Below the pieces are notes generated by a model that saw only the letters and a list, made by a program, of their open reading frames with translations, searched no databases and had not been told where the DNA came from. The position numbers were made by a program, and so were the translations under genes. Positions 55,050-64,000 of a stretch of 64,000 bases of DNA are shown here, piece by piece (position 1 is the stretch's first letter; every line of letters begins with the position of its first letter). This DNA comes from Gremmenia infestans (lineage: Eukaryota > Ascomycota > Leotiomycetes > Helotiales > Hamatocanthoscyphaceae). Location of the stretch: contig JAFEVB010000044.1 of NCBI GenBank assembly GCA_032629725.1, forward strand, positions 186,001-250,000. The letters are read 5' to 3'.

Positions 55050-58001
55050 TCAATGCTTTTCGACAAACTCAGCAGCCTCGCGCTCAATCTCCTCTAGGTC
55101 CATTATACCTAAGCTTTCCAACCAACCACGAGCCTTTTCAACAACCAGTTCCCAGGTACCCTCCTCAGAGGCCATTTTCTGCTCCAAGCAAGAGACGACC
55201 ACCAACGTGATCAATACCTTCCGGTCGCCAAATTTGTCGTTTTCGGGAACTTGAAGACACATAATTTCTTCCGCTTCACTCCCGGGTACCCAGAAGCCTT
55301 CAAAGTCCTGGAGTGAGATCAAAGCGATGACTTTGTCAGCCGCTGACTTGGAAAACCAATCGACTTTGGCCGGAAGAGAGGCTGCGATACCGACCTTTCG
55401 GGCCTCTGGTGCACCAGCAGACCTGGGAGAAGCTCTTCTCCTAAAGTTAGGCGTCTGCCTCTGCATCTGCATCTGTTGTGCCGGCGGTGCTGCAGAAGGA
55501 TTACTTGGGTGCGCACCTTGAGAGTATGAGGTAATGCTATCTAAAGTATCCTCAAAGGTAGGTTTATAGGCAGAGGTCGAATCATCAGCAACCGGTGAGT
55601 CTGGAGGGTCACTTGGAGACGCCGGGGAGTAATCTGGAGTTGTCGGGGAGTAACCTGGAGATATCGGGGAGTAACCTGCAGACGTTGGTCCAGAAGCTGA
55701 GGAATATACGGGAAGAGCTAGAGCCTTTACTTGTTTCCTCGCAAGTCTTCGAGGTGGACTTTGGGAGCCAAAAACTTTAAACCGCTCTCCAGGATCGAAG
55801 CTAGTGCTCATGCGTAGGGACATGGAGCCATAGGCTTCCAAATCCTCATCATCAGAGTCGCTTCCACCCTTGAAATCAACTGAGCTGTCAGTCATGGTCA
55901 CAACCGTAACTGGTAGAGAGATACACTTACTAAATGAATACCTGTCTGCTTTTTGAGGTTTAGTGTAGTCCGTGTTTTCTTTCCCTGCGATTTCCTCGTC
56001 ATTTGCACTAACGGCTACAAAAGAGCAGTATTTGCCCGCAATTTGAAATTTCTCCCCAAGTCGAACAGCTTCTTTCTTGACCAAGTCGTCAAAACAGCTA
56101 GGGAATTTTTCCTTCACCAACTTCTCATTCTCATCCTTAGCCTCACAGATCCAGCCTCTTCCCTCCTCCAGATCTTGAACCGCTTTCTTTGCCGCGAGCT
56201 GATGAATGGTCTGGCCAGGAGTGGAGAGGATTTCAATGGGAATCTCAAGCGCCAGCGGCCCATGGGAAGATGTAGCACGAAGAATGACTGCTGTTGGATT
56301 TCGTTGAATCGTATCAGGAGACATAAGGAGATAGACCGCAGTCCGGGAGAATGCGAAGAGAGAAGGGATCTTGTGGGGTGCTTGAAGAAGTCTTGGCGTC
56401 GGAACCTCGGGAAGTAGTACCTCTAAAGACTTCAGGTCATCTTCCTCAGGGTTGGCAGCTGTATCGAATAAGGAGATTGTTGGCTTCTGCGCTGGCTGAG
56501 TAACGGCGGAAGACTTCTCTGAATCCCTCAGCAGAACCTTGAAACCTTCCGTAATTTTATCAATCACCTCAAATTCATCATCCTGTTGTTCGTATTTGAC
56601 CTCAAGTGTGTAGTCGGTAATATGTGGGGACAAGGCGCCGCGCAACATGCGAACAACGCAGTTTTCAAGTCTCTCTCCGTGCTGAACTGCCTGCGCGAAA
56701 CCGTTCCCTGCGCGAGCAAGACCTTCGATGAGCGAGTGAGATACCCCATTGCCGATTCCGAGAGGAAACACGCGGATCTTCCCACTGGTCTTCTGGACTT
56801 GTTCATTAACGTAGCTGAACATTTCGCTTTGTCGCGAAATATCACCATCCGTGAGGAGTATGATCTCGAGTGGAATGTCACCCCAACGACGGTCAACAGT
56901 CGCTGTGATTGCCTTTTGGGTCTCAGTACCGCCGAAATCTGCCGCAAAAGTGATCAAGTGATTGTTAGCTTCATCGAGTGTTGCTTTGGTGTAACTCTGA
57001 CTCTTTTCCCAAAGGAATGAGCAAGAAGTGCCAAAAGAGCAGATGTTGAATTTGGTCCTGGCAGGCATCGACTTCAGGAAAACCTTCATCGCGGAGACTA
57101 ACATATCGATATTCCCAGACATACTGCCGCTTCGATCCGCGATAAAAACGATTTCAGGATGCGAAGGCGGGAGGGAGAATTTTGGAACCAAGGTTGCCAT
57201 CAATGCCCTATAGTTCGGTATGGTTGGATGGGTTTCTAGCAGAGCTTTCGGGAGACCAATGTCTTTTGATTGAACGATAAGGACGAAATCCTTCTCAAGA
57301 GCTGTGCTTCCTAGTGAAAGTGTAGCAGATGCCTTGCTCATCAACGGATCAGCGTCATTGGCAGTCGAGACAGTCCCCATTGACACTGCAATAGGATGAG
57401 AAGGAGACTGGACTCCCTTGACGAACGACCCATCTGGCATATTGACATCGACAACGATCTTGATACCGCCGATGTTTTTGGCAGTGGAAATCAATGGTCC
57501 AGAGCCATAGCGAGGTGCAATACTGGTGGGGATCGTGAAGCGGATGCCTTCGGTCTCATGATGCTTGAGTTCACCAATATAGGTGACCTCAACGATGACG
57601 CTCTCACCAGCTGGGATATTACCAAGCTTGGTACTGAAGACATTTGAAGAGTCCGGCGCCTGCTCTAGAAGTCCAGCAGTTTCGCCCTTGGCGACAGCTT
57701 CATCAAATATGGTCTCTGCCTTCACTTTTTCTTTGACAAGACTAGTGAGGACTTTCTCACCGATGCGGCACGTAAAGCTCACGACACTTACACCGTCGTA
57801 GAGAGGGAAGGTGTAGATGCATTCCTTGATGGCATCTTTGTCTGAGGGATTCGTGAAGGTTTGTTTGAGGGCCGTTCTAGAGGTGGTGGATTGAATAGTG
57901 GTGTGAGCCTCGCTTTCTACTAAGGGGAGATAATGCTTCTGCATGCGGATGTAGTAGTCCGGAGAAGCGAAATGGTAGTAACAGCCGCACCAATACGACA
58001 T
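55050..58001 (-). CDS. VIT and von Willebrand factor A domain protein
   Basis: A frame of 983 residues. The VIT domain spans about residues 20-150 (ALKQTFTNPSDKDAIKECIY then FPLYDGVSVVSFTCRIGEK, and a GNIPAGESVIVEVTYIGEL segment). The vWA domain starts near residue 283 (EIVFIADRSGSMSGNIDML) with an intact MIDAS DxSxS, a Thr in GGTETQKAI and LLTDGD. Architecture is that of fungal relatives of inter-alpha-trypsin inhibitor heavy chain/PARP4 vWA proteins, thought to be cytosolic adaptors; function unproven. A proline/serine region near residues 770-800 carries YSPISPG, YSPTTPD and YSPASPS, like the RNA polymerase II tail. A GT-AG candidate intron (55941-55885, 57 bases, in frame, ending CTGACAG) would remove 19 residues joining KADS to SVDFKGG. 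Confidence 0.9.
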   Translation of the reverse strand: MSYWCGCYYHFASPDYYIRMQKHYLPLVESEAHTTIQSTTSRTALKQTFTNPSDKDAIKECIYTFPLYDGVSVVSFTCRIGEKVLTSLVKEKVKAETIFDEAVAKGETAGLLEQAPDSSNVFSTKLGNIPAGESVIVEVTYIGELKHHETEGIRFTIPTSIAPRYGSGPLISTAKNIGGIKIVVDVNMPDGSFVKGVQSPSHPIAVSMGTVSTANDADPLMSKASATLSLGSTALEKDFVLIVQSKDIGLPKALLETHPTIPNYRALMATLVPKFSLPPSHPEIVFIADRSGSMSGNIDMLVSAMKVFLKSMPARTKFNICSFGTSCSFLWEKSQSYTKATLDEANNHLITFAADFGGTETQKAITATVDRRWGDIPLEIILLTDGDISRQSEMFSYVNEQVQKTSGKIRVFPLGIGNGVSHSLIEGLARAGNGFAQAVQHGERLENCVVRMLRGALSPHITDYTLEVKYEQQDDEFEVIDKITEGFKVLLRDSEKSSAVTQPAQKPTISLFDTAANPEEDDLKSLEVLLPEVPTPRLLQAPHKIPSLFAFSRTAVYLLMSPDTIQRNPTAVILRATSSHGPLALEIPIEILSTPGQTIHQLAAKKAVQDLEEGRGWICEAKDENEKLVKEKFPSCFDDLVKKEAVRLGEKFQIAGKYCSFVAVSANDEEIAGKENTDYTKPQKADRYSFSKCISLPVTVVTMTDSSVDFKGGSDSDDEDLEAYGSMSLRMSTSFDPGERFKVFGSQSPPRRLARKQVKALALPVYSSASGPTSAGYSPISPGYSPTTPDYSPASPSDPPDSPVADDSTSAYKPTFEDTLDSITSYSQGAHPSNPSAAPPAQQMQMQRQTPNFRRRASPRSAGAPEARKVGIAASLPAKVDWFSKSAADKVIALISLQDFEGFWVPGSEAEEIMCLQVPENDKFGDRKVLITLVVVSCLEQKMASEEGTWELVVEKARGWLESLGIMDLEEIEREAAEFVEKH

Positions 58002-59385
58002 GGTGGAGGTAGAAGTTATGCTTCTGGACTATTTCGTGTATTGACAGTAGTTTTCGTGGTATATTTTGATATGCTGAGAGATCAGGGAGTTTGAAGTTGG
58101 GTTGAAGGAAGGGAAAGAGCAAATGGAGGTGGGCTGTATTATAAGTGCTTAAGCGAGGGCAGCCTGGATGTCTGCCTACCTACCTCCTACCTAGAGTCTT
58201 CCTTTCTGCTGCCTTGCGAGTGTGAGTCAACCTTGGGTGAAATGATTCTATACTGCCTTATAACGAGATGGTGACAACACAAAGGAACGGGCGTGGTTTG
58301 CATTGTATGGGTCAATTAACCATTATCACGTGATGTCACATCCTAGAACACCTTCCCTGATTTGTCTTTCTTCATGGCGTGACTTAGTCAACATCTACCT
58401 TAAATATTAATGGTCGAGTCACCGGATGGGTACGTAGGGGGTCGGCACTGCAAGCATATGTACCTTAAGTACATAGGTAGGTAGGTATGCATCAATCCGT
58501 TTGTTTAAACCTGAATGTGATGAGAAACGAGTAGACGAGCTCCAGAACTTCAGTTCGTTCAACACGGGCCGAACAAACCTTTGCGAGCAATTAATGCATA
58601 CGCACGGGACGGAGGTACTTCATAGCTTGGAGTGGTACTCAGCAAGGAAACCCAACAGCATTGACTACTCTTTAGGTATACCTACACCTAGACCTTCACA
58701 TTTATCGCTTCCACAATCAAGCTAATAAGATCAAGATACCCAGCCTAAGACAACACTTACCTACAGCAGCCCTACGACCCACCCCCAGTACCTCCAAACC
58801 ATACTCTCTCCGGTGAGTCCAGCACTTATCCGAGACCAGCATTCCATCCCTTTCATCCTATTGCACATCCCATCCTCCCTTACCGTTCAAACACAAGTCG
58901 ATCTCGTATATATGTTAGGTTATCGCTAAAGATAGATTGATGCTTGCTTAGCCCTGTCTGTCTGTAGCATTGATTGCAGTATTGGATTCGAAGCGATGTT
59001 TGTCGAGCGAGGTAATTACCTAATGTTGATTGACAGTACTCCTGTCCTGCAAATGATTTCTGTCAATAGGGACGTAGGTAGGCGGAGTTACTAGTTGGGC
59101 TGCAGGATCTGCAAGTGGAACATATGGCCAAGGCCAAGTGAGCTCCACTGAAGCCTGCGCCCAGTCAATCATCAGCAAAGACTTCCAAGCCAACGAATTG
59201 GATGAACGCAAGGCATTAGAACATGAGCGGGCGCTTGCCATCTCCTGGAAAAGACTTGTGACAGATGTTTTCGGTATAAAAAGCTCGAGAAATGGACATT
59301 AAATTAAGTACAATAAGACTTCGACTGCAAAGCGCAGGAGTCAGGTCAGCATTAAAAAAAGATCGCACTTGAATCCAATCCGACC
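58002..59385. other. Intergenic stretch, no gene seen
   Basis: About 1.4 kb. It holds the promoter of the VIT/vWA gene (with TACCTACCTCCTACCTAG near 58180) and a TACATAGGTAGGTAGGTATGC motif near 58470. Short frames lack support. Confidence 0.4.
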
Positions 59386-60329
59386 TCAACCCCGTCTCCG
59401 TGTCGTAGGACTCTTAGCCTTGGGCGTAGCAGTGCTAGACCCAGCTCCAGATCCAGCCTTAATAGGCATCTTCCCCTTTGCCTTCTCAGATTTCTTCGCG
59501 GGTGCATTCCAGTAATAAACCATCTGCGCCGCCAATATCGCATTCAGGGCAAAGCCCGCAATGAAGCCGTAGAGGATGAGCTTGTCGTCGACTTCTTGGA
59601 GCGTGGTGAAGATTCGAGAGAGGGAACCAATGAGGTAGTTGAAGACCTGTTTGCACATGCATTCGTTAGTATATTTCGAGGATGAATAATAGGGGGTAAA
59701 ATGGGGATGACAATAGAAGTGGAAACACTTACAGCGAAAGCACTCAACTGGCCCGTCCCACCCTCCTGCCAAACCGCCGCGATCTGTGGCAGCTTACTCG
59801 CAACCCCCAACACGCCCGCACCCGCCTGGAAGTAACTAAGCGTCTGCATATCCAAGATATTCGGCGCAAAAAGCGCAGCACCACTCGCCGCCAGCCCCGC
59901 AACAAACACCGCAGCCCCAGCGCTCTTGCCACTATAATTCAGGACCAGGACCGCAATAACGACATTCTGCACCGCGATCAGCGCCGTCTCGCCATACGTG
60001 CTAAAGGGGAAGCCTTGACGGTAGTTGTAGGCGAGGGAGATGAGGTAGGCGGAGGTCTCGAGGAAGTAGGAGAGGAAGGAGATGCCGGAGCTGGATTTGG
60101 AGGAGAGGAGCTTGAGGATCTGCGGGATTTTGACGATGGACGAGGCGGCGATTATGCCGAGGCCGAGACCTTTAGAGATGGCGAGTTTGAGGCATTCGGT
60201 TGATTCTAGGTTGATGTCGAGGACGAGGGTTTTGTAGCAGACGTCGCCGATTATTGAGGTGCCGAGCTCGTGGATGGGCGCCGGGAGGGCGTGGGTTATG
60301 GGTTGCAAGGCGCTGCGGAGGGAGTCCAT
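59386..60329 (-). CDS. Mannose-P-dolichol utilization defect 1 (MPDU1)-like PQ-loop protein
   Basis: Two exons, 60329-59733 and 59646-59386 (86-base intron with TACTAAC branch), give 285 residues. Two PQ-loop repeats are visible: ASSIVKIPQILKLLSSKSSS then GISFLSYFLE, and ASKLPQIAAVWQEGGTGQLS then AFAVFNYLIGS, with about seven membrane helices. The N-terminal leader CLKLAISKGLGLGIIAAS is typical of MPDU1. In animals MPDU1 is needed for use of dolichol-phosphate mannose and glucose in the ER for N-glycosylation and GPI anchors; a matching ER role is expected here. The tail is Lys/Ser/Thr-rich. Complete and of normal length. Confidence 0.93.
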
Positions 60330-60873
60330 GGTGGTGGTTTGGGGGGATGCGCGTGGATTGATGGTGTTCGCGAATAGGAGATGGTGTTGTTGATCTGTAG
60401 AAAGTCAGCTCGGAGCGGAAAAACTGTTCGGGAAGGACAGTGAGACCACTTCACAGCTGTTAGCATCCACCTGCATTTCTCTGTAATCAAAAGTACGGAA
60501 TGCCTCGTTGATTGACATCATTTATCATCAGATACTTGTTTTAACGCATCTCGAGAGCTAGTGTCTAGTGCGAAGTCGCAATGAAGATTAGAAGCTAACG
60601 TGTCTGGTGTTGAAGCTGCATCAATTGAACGACCGCTTGTCACGGCACTCTTGGAAGACCTTAATGAAGTTGTGTGGATTAACTCCTTTTGTAATTATAA
60701 GAAGCCTCTTATGTATTTGTGCCATTCCCCGCAAGTTTTAAGCCAGAAGACAGAATAATGAATCCCCCTTCCCAGCAAATATCCACCACCTTTCTACAAC
60801 ATATGCAAGTGTGTCCTGTTGTAACCCCTAAGTCCTCGTGGAAAGAAGAAACCATAATCCTTGACTCATAATC
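60330..60873. other. Spacer, no gene seen
   Basis: About 540 bases holding the promoter of the MPDU1-like gene. No other feature. Confidence 0.4.
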
Positions 60874-61240
60874 ATGAAGAAAGTGCCTGTGGACTTGTTA
60901 GTTTTCTATATATTCTTGGCAGCTACTCAACCTACCCAGCTGCTACTTCCAAGCATTATTCTAGGAAGGAAAGCATGTTTTTCGGACCAGAATATCGGAA
61001 AATCAAGCAATGCAACGGCAACAGAGGTAACCTGCTTATTTGTGTTAGCTTTCTAGTACTAACGTTGGGATATAGACATACCAGGTCCCAAAATCCAGTT
61101 CCATTAAGGCAAGCTCGGAGAGACAAGCGCACAATAGATACAACAGTGCATGTCTTCGTCTCTTGCAAGAATGGAAATGCCGCTCAAGTCGTCATCGTAG
61201 CAACTGGTGCAGCCTGCTCTGGATCAGGAGATCTAGATGA
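60874..61240 (+). CDS. Possible small secreted protein, overlapping the chromodomain gene in antisense
   Basis: ATG 60874 opens 51 codons with a signal-peptide-like start (MKKVPVDLLVFYIFLAATQP). At 61027 a GTAACC donor begins a 49-base stretch with a perfect TACTAAC branch site and a GATATAG acceptor ending at 61075. Splicing gives a continuous frame to TGA 61240, 105 residues in total, with a basic Cys/Trp/Arg-rich C-terminal part. The last 57 bases overlap the 3' end of the chromodomain coding region on the other strand. The intron is the best evidence; the overlap and lack of any family argue for caution. Confidence 0.28.
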
Positions 61241-62134
61241 CTCAGACTCCGGAGCAGGAGTCAAAGCCTTCTTTCTCGTTGCGGCGGTTGGCTCGTTACC
61301 AAGAGGGTGGTCAGCAAGAGGGTCCGGGTACTCCTTCTCAGGGAATTCGACGTCGAAGGCCGTGATAGCGTCTTGTGCGTTACGGACGTTAGCTTCTGGC
61401 TCCCAGGTGTTTTGGGACTCCGGGTATCCGACCCATTTGACGAGATATTGGATCTTATTCTTAATGATACGGGAATCTTTGATTTTTTCGACCTGGTACT
61501 CTAGACCGGTGTTGTCAAGCTCATCATTATAGACTTCAACCGGCTGTGGTCCTTCAGAGCGAGCGGCCTTTCATCGTTAGCATAGGATGCATCAAGTTTG
61601 GGGCGTTGGTGGATAGAATATGCGACTAGCCTTCTAAGGGCCAGGCGGGCCATGGGAATATAGGAAAAGGGATGCGATGTGACGGCCCTGAGAGCATGCA
61701 GCGAGATCAAACAATCATCATACCTACCGAGCTGGAATCCTTGGCAGGACGACCTCGCTTTGCCGGCGTCTGAATTGCCTGTCAATTAGCGCCGCCGGCG
61801 ATGCGATATCAATCCAAGGTAAACTCACAGCTGACTTGCCCTTTCCCGTTGGCTTGACAATCTTCGCAGCAGCAACACGTCCACGGCCCTTCTACATCTT
61901 TTATCAGCATTCACTCTTGCTTTGTATAGAGAGTGTACTTACTCTGGGAGCGACAGCGACAGTGGATTTTGCCTTTGGACGTCCCCTACATTTGGCTCTG
62001 GCGATGGGGGCGGATGGAGGGTTCTTTTCACCGGCAACAAGCCTCTTGGGTGGGCTAGAGTTGCGGGCCTTGCGTGCGCTTGCAGCTGTTGTCGCTGTTG
62101 CAACGACAGACTTGCGACCGGCTACTTTGGCCAT
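61184..62134 (-). CDS. Chromodomain protein
   Basis: Four exons, 62134-61943, 61891-61829, 61778-61728 and 61567-61184, all phase-0 GT-AG introns, give 229 residues. The N-terminal half is Ala/Lys/Arg-rich with repeated KGRGR/KRGRP patches like AT-hooks. A chromodomain follows: EYQVEKIKDSRIIKNKIQYL then VKWVGYPESQNTWEPEANV, with the Tyr, Trp and Trp expected for the methyl-lysine cage, and an acidic tail. Chromodomains of this type read methylated histone H3 (HP1-like) in nuclei; this protein has no chromoshadow domain in the ~90 residues after it. It could be a heterochromatin reader or a remnant-like chromodomain of transposon origin, but the intron structure argues for a host gene. Confidence 0.85.
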
Positions 62135-62751
62135 AGTGAAAACAAGGAGACGAGTTGGTAGCGGGAATGAGGTTGAAAGTTGGATTTGGGGTAAATTTCA
62201 GAGGCGAAGTGATAACAGATTCTCGGATTGACGTGAGAGAGGTCTGTGATTAAAGTTGTTGATGGTGATGGGTTTGCCTGCTTGCTGTCATGAAGATGTA
62301 TGGCAAAATAAGAGAGTTTGTTATGTGAGGGAGTACTGTACCTCGCTTGACACGACACTAGCGCCAAATTCTTGTTTACTTTCCACGACCAACACCTCTC
62401 CTTCTTTCAACTGCTTTTCAATTATAGGTAAAATGTAAAGTGTAATTCTATGGATTAAATAAATTGTAAATGAGCACAGTCTCTAGTTGAGATCCGCCCT
62501 ATTTCACCCCGTTTCAACTTCTGCGGCTTTCCCTTCCTCCGTTTGCGAACAAGCGGTGTCCAAGAGTAGCCATGCTACAAACATGTCACTCAGATGGTCA
62601 AAATCGGGTTGTAATGATCGAGCAACCTCTGAGTTATAATACCCGCGGCCAAAATAATCAAGCTAGGATTTATTATTACTTGTGCATTCAATTCCTACAT
62701 CCCTCTCTCTTCTCTCCTCATTTCAAAGCACCATGCACCATGGCATGCAAT

Positions 62752-63539
62752 TCAATCTTCATCAACCACCGCATGCAGCTTCCCCGTCTTGATATCATAA
62801 ACATATCCTTTAGCACAATCTTTTGCCTCCTGCCTAATCAAAGGCTGCTTCCTCAAGAACCTTAAATCCTCCCTCACGCTCTCCTCTAGCCTTTGCCAGT
62901 CGCCAGAACCATACGTTCCGAAATACAGGTCCTCGATCTCCTTTTCTAGTCCTGGATTCTTGGATCTTAGGGTGGTCTTGAGGAACTCGTCGGTGGCGTG
63001 CGTGTAGCCGCAATCTAGGTGGGGCGCTTTGTTATAACGAAGTCGGAGACAGAGGGGTATGGGAGAGGAAGAGGTACCGGTATGGTGAATAACGATTACA
63101 TGTCGCAGTACTTGTTCTTGTGTCAATGTATCGAGAAATATAAGGTCCTCAATACTACTTCTAAGCCTGCCGCCCGCGTTACGAACGATGAATGCCTCTA
63201 TAATTGGCATCAGATTTTGAACACGCCGCCAAACGGAAGTTTTCAAACTACTCACCTTCAGGCTTGATATCAAGAAGTGCTTCAACGGAGACGCGGAAGT
63301 CAAGACATGAGACTGTGCGCCTTGTTAGTAGCAACGAAATGTGATGGGAGGAATTCGAGAAACTGTACCGATGAAGCAGGAAGGTGGAGAGGCACCTTCA
63401 GAGAGATATGGTTGGGGTTCATGCTTTGTTTCGGAGTATTTCCTGTTTTTTGGGGTAAGTTCTGCAGTCCATAAAGTGGTAGGAGGAATTCATCGTACTG
63501 GTTACGCTCAAGGAGTTCGTTCCACGTGAGGGTTGCCAT
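62752..63539 (-). CDS. Beta-carbonic anhydrase-like protein (first junction unresolved)
   Basis: Minus-strand exons 63312-63256 (VSCLDFRVSVEALLDIKPE), 63197-63078 (AFIVRNAGGRLRSSIEDLIF and on) and 63014-62752 join cleanly. They carry the zinc ligands of beta-carbonic anhydrases: Cys in CLDFR with its Asp/Arg dyad, and His and Cys in HHTDCG (the Asp codon is split by the intron). The C-terminus DIKTGKL is typical. The N-terminal frame from ATG 63539 (MATLTWNELLERN) fits the family but runs into a junction one base out of phase, so either a first intron was missed (a CGTAACC donor at 63504 with acceptor AACAG near 63441 is possible) or there is a single-base lesion. The enzyme interconverts CO2 and bicarbonate. 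Confidence 0.8.
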
Positions 63540-63969
63540 TGTGTGTAGGGGGTATGATTAACTTATTTGGTTCACGCGCGGTATCTTGGGAAAGAAGGAA
63601 GTTGTGATATTGTTCTATGGTGTTTGTTTTGGTGTTTGATTCAATGAAGCTGGAAATCATTTCTTATATATATCTGGTCTAGTATGTTATCTATCTCACT
63701 ACAGAGTACATTTGCTTATTTTCAGCACTTGAATCGGATAGTTATTGCCCTGAATTTGTCATCCTCACCGAAACAATACTCATCAAACACCCCAAACAAC
63801 CAAAACTTCCAACCACCTATCAACAACATCATTGCTCTTCCCGTATTCTCCAATTGTATCTCGAGAACAGTAAGCAAGCATCCTGCTGACACACACAAAC
63901 CGCCTCCCGACTTACCCCTGAGCCCTCGGATATAGCCGGATATCCACACCCACAACTCCCCCAAACAAC

Positions 63970-64000
63970 ATGCCGCAAAACACCACCGATATCCATCGGA
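63970..64000 (+). CDS. Possible start of a further gene, cut by the window edge
   Basis: ATG 63970 begins MPQNTTDIHR after a leader of A/C-rich, ATG-free sequence (63780-63969) of the kind seen before fungal start codons. Only ten codons lie inside the window, so the product cannot be named. Confidence 0.3.
   Translation, partial: MPQNTTDIHR

Noticed and set aside
61836..62231. Plus-strand frame of 131 codons
   Set aside because: Antisense to exon 1 of the chromodomain gene, which has clear intron structure and domain content.

Overview
The window comes from a filamentous ascomycete (Pezizomycotina). I lean towards a leotiomycete, but that is inference from protein style only. The evidence is short introns of about 48 to 110 bp with GTRAGT donors and CTAAC/CTGAC branch sites, monocistronic genes on both strands, Zn2Cys6 regulators, an UstYa/DUF3328 protein, an S53 sedolisin, a rhodopsin-domain membrane protein, and AT-rich low-complexity intergenic blocks that look RIP-affected. 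I saw no tRNA, rRNA, CRISPR array or intact transposon.

Layout. 0.2-6.4 kb: patatin-type lipid hydrolase, a broken coiled-coil mini-gene, and a flavin-binding split-barrel protein. 6.4-13.5 kb: a Zn2Cys6 regulator, a frameshifted F-box gene, a GH76 mannanase tail without its catalytic part, and an E2 ubiquitin-conjugating/F-box fusion gene with a stop and a frame change. 14.7-20.3 kb: rhodopsin-domain membrane protein, a HYPK-like chaperone and class II DAHP synthase. 20.3-28.9 kb: a gene-poor zone of normal base composition holding fragments of conserved genes (Bud6/AIP3, a Ypk1-type kinase tail, an ankyrin-like end, perhaps an RRM) and a degenerate tandem repeat. 29-41 kb: a 51-residue secreted two-cysteine peptide gene facing away from an UstYa-family gene, then a secreted S33-type peptidase, a Zn2Cys6 regulator, a DUF1989 protein, an unknown protein and an FAD monooxygenase. 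42-52 kb: rhamnogalacturonan-acetylesterase-like SGNH hydrolase, a long reading frame interrupted by one TGA, a cysteine-containing secreted candidate, a membrane protein and a secreted sedolisin. 55-64 kb: VIT/vWA protein with an RNA-polymerase-II-CTD-like repeat, MPDU1-like PQ-loop protein, chromodomain protein, beta-carbonic anhydrase, and the first codons of another gene at the right edge.

How the genes may work together. The most interesting candidate system is at 29-41 kb: short secreted precursor, UstYa-type oxidase, peptidase, C6 regulator and flavin monooxygenase are the classes found in fungal ribosomally made peptide clusters, but joint action is inference only. The housekeeping genes (DAHP synthase, HYPK, MPDU1, carbonic anhydrase, chromodomain protein) are independent units. 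Several genes carry one or two lesions in otherwise long open frames, which points either to recent decay or to assembly indels; raw reads would decide.
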